Notes under the pieces: generated by a model
What the model saw: only the letters and a program-made list of their open reading frames with translations
Told to the model about the DNA's origin: nothing
The model's database searches: none
In this document: positions 58,747 to 64,000 of the stretch, piece by piece
Layout: each line of letters begins with the position of its first letter
How positions within the stretch are numbered: the first letter of the stretch is position 1
DNA from: Bifidobacterium pullorum DSM 20433
Lineage (GTDB): Bacteria; Actinomycetota; Actinomycetes; Actinomycetales; Bifidobacteriaceae
Length of the DNA: 64,000 nt
Direction of reading: 5' to 3'
NCBI RefSeq assembly: GCF_000771405.1
Contig: NZ_JDUI01000012.1
Span: 43,512-107,511 of the forward strand
Position numbers and translations under genes: made by a program

Positions 58747-60573
58747 TCAGTCGAGCATCATCCAGACGCTGGTGTCCTGCGGCAGCCGACCGTCCCCGGT
58801 CAGCTCGCCGGAGGCCAGCAGCACCTCTCCTTCGGGCAGGGCCACCGGCTCCGCCCCGAAATTCGTCAGTACCGCCCAGCCGTTGGAACGGCGGTAGGCG
58901 ATGATGCCGCCGCGGTTGCCGTCGGCGCCATCCGGCGCGTCGGATGCGGCGTCCTGTTCCAGCCAGACCAGTTCCGTGTCGTTCGGCATGACGCGATGGC
59001 GCAGCCGCAGGGCGGCGCGGTACAGGTTGAGCATCGAGTGCGGGTCGTTCTCCTCCGCGTCGACCGCGTACTGCGCGTACCAACGCGGCTGCGGCAGGTG
59101 CGGCGCCTCGGCGGACTGACCCGCCTCGCCGGCGTCCACGCCGGCTCCCGCCGATTTGACGGCGGGCGAGAACCCAAACGAACCGGTGTGCTCGTAATTG
59201 CCGTCGCCGGTGTCCCGGCAGTCGTCGGCGACCCACGGCAGCGGCACACGGCAACCGTCGCGTCCCTTCTGCGCGCCGGCGCGGACGGTGTGGAACGCGG
59301 TCGGGTCCTCAAGCTGGTCCCACGGGATGTCGGCGGCCTCGAACAGACCCAGTTCCTCGCCCTGGTAGATGTAGGCGGAACCGGGCAGACCGAGTTCCAG
59401 CAGGATGGCGGCACGCGCACGCTTGGTGCCCAGCTCGCGGTCCTCACGGTAGGAGGCACCGTCGCGCAGCAGCCAATCGATGGCGATCTGGTGGTGCACG
59501 CGGGCCGGCACCTGCGGCAGGCCGTAGCGGCTGGCATGACGCGGGATGTCATGGTTGCTCATCACCCATGTGGCGGTGGAGCCGGACGCCTCGGCGGCCG
59601 CCAGCCCCTCTTCGATGGCCTCGTGGATCTCGTCACGGATCCAGTTCTTCTTGGCGTACTCGAAGTTGAACACCTGGCCGAGTTCGTCCGGGCTGGCATA
59701 CAGGTACTGCCGCTTGGGGTTGACCCAGGCCTCGGCCACGGCGAAGCGCGGCGGGTCATATTCGTTGAAGACCTGGCGCCATTCGCGGTAGATCTCGTGG
59801 ACCTCGTCGCGATCGTAGATCGGATAGCTGCCGTCGTCAGGCAGGAACGGGGCCTGGATGGGGTAGTCGTCCAGATCGCCGCGGTCGAGATCCTTGGCCA
59901 GGCCGTGCGCCACATCCACACGGAAGCCGTCGGCACCGTGGTCGGACCAGAAGCGGATGGTCTTGAGGAAATCTTCGCGCACGTCCGGATTGTTCCAGTT
60001 CCAGTCGGGCTGTTCGACCGTGAACAGGTGCAGGTACCACTGGCCGTCCTCCACGCGCGTCCAGGCGGGGCCGCCGAAGCTGGCGGTCCAGTTGGTGGGC
60101 GGCAGTTCGCCGTGCTCGCCGCGACCGTCGCGGAAGATGTAACGGTCGCGTTCGGGCGAGCCGGGGCCAGCCTTGAGCGCGGCCTGGAACCATTCGTGCA
60201 GATTCGAGGAGTGGTTGGGGACGATGTCCACGACGATCTTGATGCCGTGGGCGTGCGCGGCTTCGGCAAGTCGGTCGAAGTCGTCCATCGTGCCCAGACG
60301 CGGGTCCACGTTGCGGTAGTCGTCCACGTCATAGCCGCCGTCGGCCAGCTGGCTGGGGTAGAAGGGGCTGAGCCAGATCGCGTCCACGCCGAGTTCGGCC
60401 AGGTAGTCGATCTTCTCGGTCACGCCGTTCAGGTCACCCAGGCCGGAGCCGGTGGAATCCTTGAACGAACGCGGGTAGATCTGGTAGACCACGGCCTGCT
60501 GCCACCAGTCCAGCTCGGACCGGTCGGGGCGCGTCTCGCCGGTCGCCCGCACGGTGTCGGTCACGTTGGCCAT
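58747..60573 (-). CDS. GH13 alpha-glucosidase
   Basis: A cytoplasmic alpha-glucosidase or oligo-1,6-glucosidase-type enzyme of 608 residues that would cleave the imported oligosaccharide. GH13 motifs: DIVPNHSS (region I), GFRVDVAHGL with the nucleophile Asp near 220, VAEAWVN with the acid/base Glu near 281, and MSNHDIPR with the third Asp near 342. Before them are the substrate-binding QIYPRSFKDS and SPFYPSQLADGGYDVDDY. The Gly/Ala-rich stretch near 470-490 is probably a loop. The ATG at 60573 has AGGAGAGG upstream. It is the first gene of the operon, under two LacI-type operators. Confidence 0.93.
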   Translation of the reverse strand: MANVTDTVRATGETRPDRSELDWWQQAVVYQIYPRSFKDSTGSGLGDLNGVTEKIDYLAELGVDAIWLSPFYPSQLADGGYDVDDYRNVDPRLGTMDDFDRLAEAAHAHGIKIVVDIVPNHSSNLHEWFQAALKAGPGSPERDRYIFRDGRGEHGELPPTNWTASFGGPAWTRVEDGQWYLHLFTVEQPDWNWNNPDVREDFLKTIRFWSDHGADGFRVDVAHGLAKDLDRGDLDDYPIQAPFLPDDGSYPIYDRDEVHEIYREWRQVFNEYDPPRFAVAEAWVNPKRQYLYASPDELGQVFNFEYAKKNWIRDEIHEAIEEGLAAAEASGSTATWVMSNHDIPRHASRYGLPQVPARVHHQIAIDWLLRDGASYREDRELGTKRARAAILLELGLPGSAYIYQGEELGLFEAADIPWDQLEDPTAFHTVRAGAQKGRDGCRVPLPWVADDCRDTGDGNYEHTGSFGFSPAVKSAGAGVDAGEAGQSAEAPHLPQPRWYAQYAVDAEENDPHSMLNLYRAALRLRHRVMPNDTELVWLEQDAASDAPDGADGNRGGIIAYRRSNGWAVLTNFGAEPVALPEGEVLLASGELTGDGRLPQDTSVWMMLD

Positions 60574-60615
60574 CGCTGCCTCTCCTTTCCTGTTTCTGCG
60601 GTGTCGCCTGTTATG

Positions 60616-60629
60616 TGAGAGCGCTTGCA
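60616..60629. promoter_or_regulatory. LacI-type operator 1 of the alpha-glucoside locus
   Basis: TGAGAGCGCTTGCA, with the AGCGCT core, 43 bp before the GH13 start. Confidence 0.7.
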
Positions 60630-60767
60630 TTCTTTGCAAGGCACATGCACATCACTATGCAAATCTCGACATATCCATAACGACCGATGTCTTGAGTTAT
60701 CAGCTTTGTCTTCGACAATCCGCCATTTTCAGCCTTGAAACCGGATGGCGAATTGTGGTGACTTCGA

Positions 60768-60781
60768 TGATAGCGCTTGCA
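60768..60781. promoter_or_regulatory. LacI-type operator 2 of the alpha-glucoside locus
   Basis: TGATAGCGCTTGCA differs from operator 1 at one base; the sites are 152 bp apart, so looping by a tetramer or dimer pair is possible. Confidence 0.7.
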
Positions 60782-60855
60782 TACAAGCAGAGTCAAACGG
60801 CGTGTCGCATCATGTCAAACCCGGCCACCAACCACACGAATACCGGGTTTTGTCG

Positions 60856-60861
60856 TATAAT
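60856..60861 (+). promoter_or_regulatory. -10 element of the LacI gene
   Basis: Perfect TATAAT, directly followed by operator 3. No strong -35. The leader is about 70 nt. Confidence 0.6.
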
Positions 60862-60862
60862 A

Positions 60863-60876
60863 TGTAAACGCTGACA
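60863..60876. promoter_or_regulatory. LacI-type operator 3, in the regulator's own promoter
   Basis: TGTAAACGCTGACA fits the shared pattern TGnnAnCGCTnnCA of operators 1 and 2. It starts one base after the TATAAT, so auto-repression is likely. Confidence 0.65.
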
Positions 60877-60939
60877 TTTCTCAGCGCCCCACCGATATCA
60901 TGGAAGGGACAATCACTACCGCAGCAAGGAGGTACACCG

Positions 60940-61980
60940 ATGGCACGCTCCACCATCCAGGACGTCGCCAAGCTCGCGGGGGTCTCCGAGGCCACCGTCT
61001 CCCGAGCCCTGCGCGGGCTGACCAACGTGGCGCCCGCCACCAGGGAACGCGTGGAGGCCGCGGCGGCCGAACTGCGGTTCACCCTCTCGAAGAGCGCGTC
61101 ATCGCTCGCCTCCGGCAAAACGCATCGTATCCTGCTGCTCGTCTCCGGCGGACTCAACAACTGGTTCAACTCGTCGGTCCTGCAGGGAGCCATCGAGATC
61201 CTCTCCCCCGAGGGGTACGACATCGTCCCCTCGTTCGTCACCAACCGCGCCGAACTCTCCCAACTCATCGAGACGCTGCCCAGTAACCGCGACGTCGATG
61301 CCATCATCGTCACCTCGTTCACGCTCGACGCCGCATTCCGCGCCGCGCTCGCCTCGCTGGACATGCCGCTGGTCGGCATCAACAACCCGGATATCGACGG
61401 CCTGAACGCCTCCGTGCGCATCGACGACCTCGAAGGCATGCGCCAAGCCGTCCAGCTCCTGCACTCGCTGGGGCACGAGCGGCTGGCCTACATCGGCAAC
61501 CTCATCCCGCCCGACCTGGACTACAGCACCGATCTGCGCGGCGAAGGATTCCACAAAACCGCGCTGGAACTCGGATACGACGAGGGGAACCTCTACATCT
61601 CGCCGCCGGAGGAGGCCAACCAGTTCCGGCCGACGCCCGAGATCGCCCGGCGCAACGTGGCCGCGCTGCTGGCCGCCCCGCAGCGGCCAACCGGCGTCTG
61701 TGTGCAGACCGACGAGATGGCCGCGCACATCCTCAACGAGCTGCGCCGGCAGCACGTGCGCGTGCCCGAACAGATGTCGCTCATCGGCTTCGACGACAAT
61801 CAGCTCGCCCAGATTCAGGACATGACCACCATCCATCAGGATCCGGTGATGCTGGGGCGCGAGGCGTCACGCCTCGCCCTGGACCTGCTGCAGGGCAAGC
61901 CCGTGGCCGAGCCGCATATCATCGTGCCGACCACGCCCGTGCTGCGCGGCACCACCGGTGTGCCGACGGACCGCGGCTGA
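60940..61980 (+). CDS. LacI-family repressor of the alpha-glucoside locus
   Basis: A 346-residue LacI/GalR regulator. HTH at TIQDVAKLAGVSEATVSRAL (residues 5-24), hinge helix with ATRERVEAAAAEL and ASSLASGKT, then a periplasmic-binding-like sugar domain (RILLLVSGGLNNWF, DVDAIIVTSF, GHERLAYIGN, GVCVQTDEMA, GFDDNQLAQ). The ribosome site AAGGAGG precedes the ATG. It is divergent from the GH13 gene, and three matching operators lie between and around their promoters. Confidence 0.93.
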   Translation: MARSTIQDVAKLAGVSEATVSRALRGLTNVAPATRERVEAAAAELRFTLSKSASSLASGKTHRILLLVSGGLNNWFNSSVLQGAIEILSPEGYDIVPSFVTNRAELSQLIETLPSNRDVDAIIVTSFTLDAAFRAALASLDMPLVGINNPDIDGLNASVRIDDLEGMRQAVQLLHSLGHERLAYIGNLIPPDLDYSTDLRGEGFHKTALELGYDEGNLYISPPEEANQFRPTPEIARRNVAALLAAPQRPTGVCVQTDEMAAHILNELRRQHVRVPEQMSLIGFDDNQLAQIQDMTTIHQDPVMLGREASRLALDLLQGKPVAEPHIIVPTTPVLRGTTGVPTDRG

Positions 61981-62081
61981 TTGCCACACAACATCCGGCC
62001 ATCAGCCCCTTCGCCGTCAGATGCCATCAGTGCCATCATATGATTCCGGCAGCATGGCGTTCTCCGCAATCCTGCCCAGGT

Positions 62082-62885
62082 TCACCTATCATGCAACTTC
62101 GGGATATTGACCCCGGGTGTCACCTTCAACGCCGACCATACGCTGCGCACGAACAGCACGGCCAGATACGCCACGAACAGGTTCGCGCCCATGCGCGGCG
62201 TAATCATGCCGGCGAGCATTGTGCCCAACGGCGCCGTCACGGCAGCTGCCACACCGATGATCAGACCATGCCTGAGATATACCAGGCCACGCCTCCAATT
62301 CGCCACCGTACCAGCGATCGCGCTCGGGAACATCGCCAACAACGACGTACCACGAGCAATCAGGTCGGAAGCCCCGAACAACAGCGACAGCGAAGGCACG
62401 GCCACGGCCCCGCCGCCAATGCCCAGCAGACCGGACAGGACGCCGATCACCACGCCCAACGCCACCAGCAGGATGCCCGTCACCACATGCAGATGAATAG
62501 TCGAATCACGCAACGGCGTGAACACGAGCTGCGAGACGATCACGAACACCAGGAACACCGCATAGAACCAACGCAGGAACACCTCGGGCAGACGCGACAG
62601 CAGCCAGCTGCCGATCTGCGAACCCGCCACCATACCGCAGGCCAGCAGCAACGCGGCGATCCAATCCACATCGCCGGCGGTCGCATAGGAGATCACGCCG
62701 GAGATCGATGTGGGCACAATGGCCGCCAGCGATGTGGCCGCGGCCTGCCGCTGCGTCAGACCGACCAGCACCAGCGCGGGCACGATCACCGTGCCGCCGC
62801 CGATGCCGAACAATCCGGACAACAAGCCGGAAACCACACCGACGACCAATAACGTCACCGTAACCCGCACGTTGATATTCCTCAT
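62082..62885 (-). CDS. TauE/SafE family anion exporter
   Basis: A 267-residue membrane protein with eight spans in two repeats. Each starts with the family glycine motif: GLLSGLFGIGGGTVIVPAL (about 20-38) and GVLSGLLGIGGGAVAVPSL (about 147-165). Members carry sulfite, sulfoacetate and related C2 compounds; no linked sulfur gene is present, so the substrate is open. It is convergent with the LacI gene. Confidence 0.88.
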   Translation of the reverse strand: MRNINVRVTVTLLVVGVVSGLLSGLFGIGGGTVIVPALVLVGLTQRQAAATSLAAIVPTSISGVISYATAGDVDWIAALLLACGMVAGSQIGSWLLSRLPEVFLRWFYAVFLVFVIVSQLVFTPLRDSTIHLHVVTGILLVALGVVIGVLSGLLGIGGGAVAVPSLSLLFGASDLIARGTSLLAMFPSAIAGTVANWRRGLVYLRHGLIIGVAAAVTAPLGTMLAGMITPRMGANLFVAYLAVLFVRSVWSALKVTPGVNIPKLHDR

Positions 62886-62991
62886 GAGCCCCTCGTTCCT
62901 TGCAATCGACTGCCAGTGTACCGCCGTGCCTTCGATTCGACCGCTATTCCTCCGGATTATGGCGGCACTGACCGCACGGCACGGAAAAGTA

Positions 62992-63072
62992 GGTTCGCAC
63001 TACCTCGACGTTGAAAATCACAGGGTGCTTTTTCCAAGGGGTCTGAAATTAATCCTTGAGGTAGTGCGAACC
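62992..63072. repeat. 81-bp element with 15-bp perfect terminal inverted repeats
   Basis: GGTTCGCACTACCTC at 62992-63006 and GAGGTAGTGCGAACC at 63058-63072, with a second small dyad (CAAGG/CCTTG) inside. It lies just before the esterase stop. It could be a terminator-like hairpin or a small non-autonomous mobile element; no clear target duplication is seen. Confidence 0.6.
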
Positions 63073-63077
63073 CCTAT

Positions 63078-63827
63078 TCAGACACTTAAGAAGTCAATGA
63101 CCTCATCAACCGCCTTGTCGCCATCCGCGCCGTTGATGCCGTGGTCCAGCCGCGGATACAGGCTGACCGCGCAGTTGGGCATCATCTCGCCATAGCGGCG
63201 CGAAGCCTTGGAATCCACGATGTCATCGGCAAGCCCGTGGATGGCCAACGCAGGCCCGGTGAATCGGGCCGTCGTCTCATAGATCGGCAACACCTGGGCG
63301 ATGCGGAAGTAGTGGCCGCCGACTTCGCCGGCACCGGGCACCTTGACGACGTCGGGGATGTGGTCGGGGTCGTACCGCCGCCCCATGCAGGTGCCGGCGA
63401 GCGCATCGTCCTTGAGCGTGGCCGCGGGCGCCAGAAGCGCCAGCCGGTCGATGACGTCGTGGTAGAGGCCCGCGACCATGCCGGCCACCACGCCGCCCTG
63501 GGAGTGGCCGAGCAGACGGATGGCGGTCACGTCGGTGCGGGAGTGCACGTACCGAAGCACGGCGATGAGGTCTTCGATCTCGTTGAGCACGTCCATGTGG
63601 GAGAATTTGCCGTCACTACGCCCATGACCGTTGAAGTCGAAGCGGAGCACGGCCATACCGCGGGCTACGAGCCGCTTGGCGATCCGCTGGTACAGGCTGC
63701 CTGGATAGGCGTCCATGCTGCCGCCGAACCCGTGGCACATGATCACGATGGGGCACGGCCGGTTATGGCTGGGGCGTTCGAGCAGGGCGTGCAGGCGCAG
63801 CCCGTCGCGGGTGATGGACAATTCCAT
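63078..63827 (-). CDS. Cinnamoyl (hydroxycinnamate) esterase, alpha/beta hydrolase
   Basis: A 249-residue serine esterase that would release caffeic or ferulic acid from plant esters such as chlorogenic acid. Its sequence closely follows Lactobacillus johnsonii cinnamoyl esterase: VLRFDFNGHGRSDGKF, HMDVLNEIEDL, the nucleophile elbow LLGHSQGGVVAGMVAGLY, LLAPAATLKDDALAG and YDPDHIPDVV. The catalytic Asp is in HGLADDIVDSK and the His in LDHGINGAD. Similar esterases (CaeA) are reported from bifidobacteria. The ATG at 63827 follows AAAGGGCC. No signal peptide; cytoplasmic. Confidence 0.88.
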   Translation of the reverse strand: MELSITRDGLRLHALLERPSHNRPCPIVIMCHGFGGSMDAYPGSLYQRIAKRLVARGMAVLRFDFNGHGRSDGKFSHMDVLNEIEDLIAVLRYVHSRTDVTAIRLLGHSQGGVVAGMVAGLYHDVIDRLALLAPAATLKDDALAGTCMGRRYDPDHIPDVVKVPGAGEVGGHYFRIAQVLPIYETTARFTGPALAIHGLADDIVDSKASRRYGEMMPNCAVSLYPRLDHGINGADGDKAVDEVIDFLSV

Positions 63828-63855
63828 AGAAGGCCCTTTCGATGATGCCAAATAC

Positions 63856-63893
63856 GAGTGGGGCCGCCAGTCTTGCGGCTGGCGGCCCCACTC
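63856..63893. terminator. 15-bp hairpin upstream of the esterase gene
   Basis: GAGTGGGGCCGCCAG pairs perfectly with CTGGCGGCCCCACTC around an 8-nt loop. It probably ends the gene that lies to the right, outside the window, or a plus-strand transcript. Confidence 0.65.
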
Positions 63894-63922
63894 ATGTCAT
63901 ATTAGGCTGGCTCCGGCGGCCC

Positions 63923-63941
63923 GAAAGCCCGCAGGGCTTTC
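63923..63941. terminator. Small hairpin with T-tract
   Basis: GAAAGCCC-GCA-GGGCTTTC followed by TTTA. It resembles the hairpin 48 bp downstream in design. Confidence 0.5.
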
Positions 63942-63970
63942 TTTACGCCGCCTCGCGCGCAATGACTTGT

Positions 63971-63991
63971 GAAATTCCCTGCGGGAATTTC
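63971..63991. repeat. Small hairpin near the window end
   Basis: GAAATTCCC-TGC-GGGAATTTC, a perfect 9-bp stem with a 3-nt loop. It shares the GAAAnnCCC/GGGnnTTTC design with the hairpin at 63923-63941. Confidence 0.5.
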
Positions 63992-64000
63992 TGTCACACA

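Overview
The window looks like chromosomal DNA of a GC-rich actinobacterium, most likely a Bifidobacterium. The grounds are protein content and gene style: a MurT/GatD pair, Amt-GlnK-GlnD, a C69 dipeptidase that starts Met-Ser-Cys, a GH2 beta-galactosidase, an alpha-glucoside locus whose ABC importer has no ATPase of its own, a lactobacillus-type cinnamoyl esterase, and strong AGGAGG ribosome sites mixed with apparently leaderless starts. No rRNA, phage, transposase or CRISPR array is visible.

Layout. 1-4826 (minus): GatD (cut by the window edge), MurT, DnaB and an AAA/DUF4143 ATPase with an AT-rich upstream patch. 5068-9332 (minus): an LPXTG wall protein, then a three-gene LytTR two-component operon in which one kinase-like protein has the phospho-His box and the other has the ATPase domain. 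9735-9851: a dense array of DnaA-box-like nonamers in front of a MATE exporter. 11654-15398 (minus): nitrogen control (amt, glnK, a short glnD). 15755-19088: ftsY, a TetR regulator and a family 2 glycosyltransferase. 19172-20402: tRNA-Lys, an aspartate-rich repeat lipoprotein and three 45-bp hairpins. 20477-26375: UcpA-like dehydrogenase with a permease, dipeptidase, stand-alone Lrp ligand domain and a CmpB-like membrane protein. 26570-31401: two overlapping YhgE/Pip genes.

31421-40524 is the most coherent system. FTR1 iron permease, P19-type iron protein, DUF2318 Fe-S membrane protein, two FtsX/MacB permeases and their ATPase match the P19 iron-uptake layout known from Campylobacter. Here the locus is bracketed by an FMN-binding lipoprotein at one end and an ApbE-like flavin transferase, read divergently, at the other. 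This suggests flavin-assisted reduction of iron at the cell surface.

40655-50960: MarR regulator, two amino acid permeases, a CPA2 antiporter, and a MacB-like ABC pair (the permease carries a long coiled coil) divergent from a TetR gene with a palindromic operator. 51252-61980: lacZ, then convergently an alpha-glucoside locus (DUF624 protein, solute-binding protein, two permeases, GH13 enzyme) divergent from its LacI regulator, with three matching operators. 62082-63827: TauE/SafE transporter and a cinnamoyl esterase. The window ends in a run of hairpins.

Two features recur. At least eight genes have a -10 hexamer 6-8 nt before the start codon and no ribosome site. Two families of dispersed palindromic repeats sit at gene ends. 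All domain calls are by eye from translated sequence; nothing was searched.
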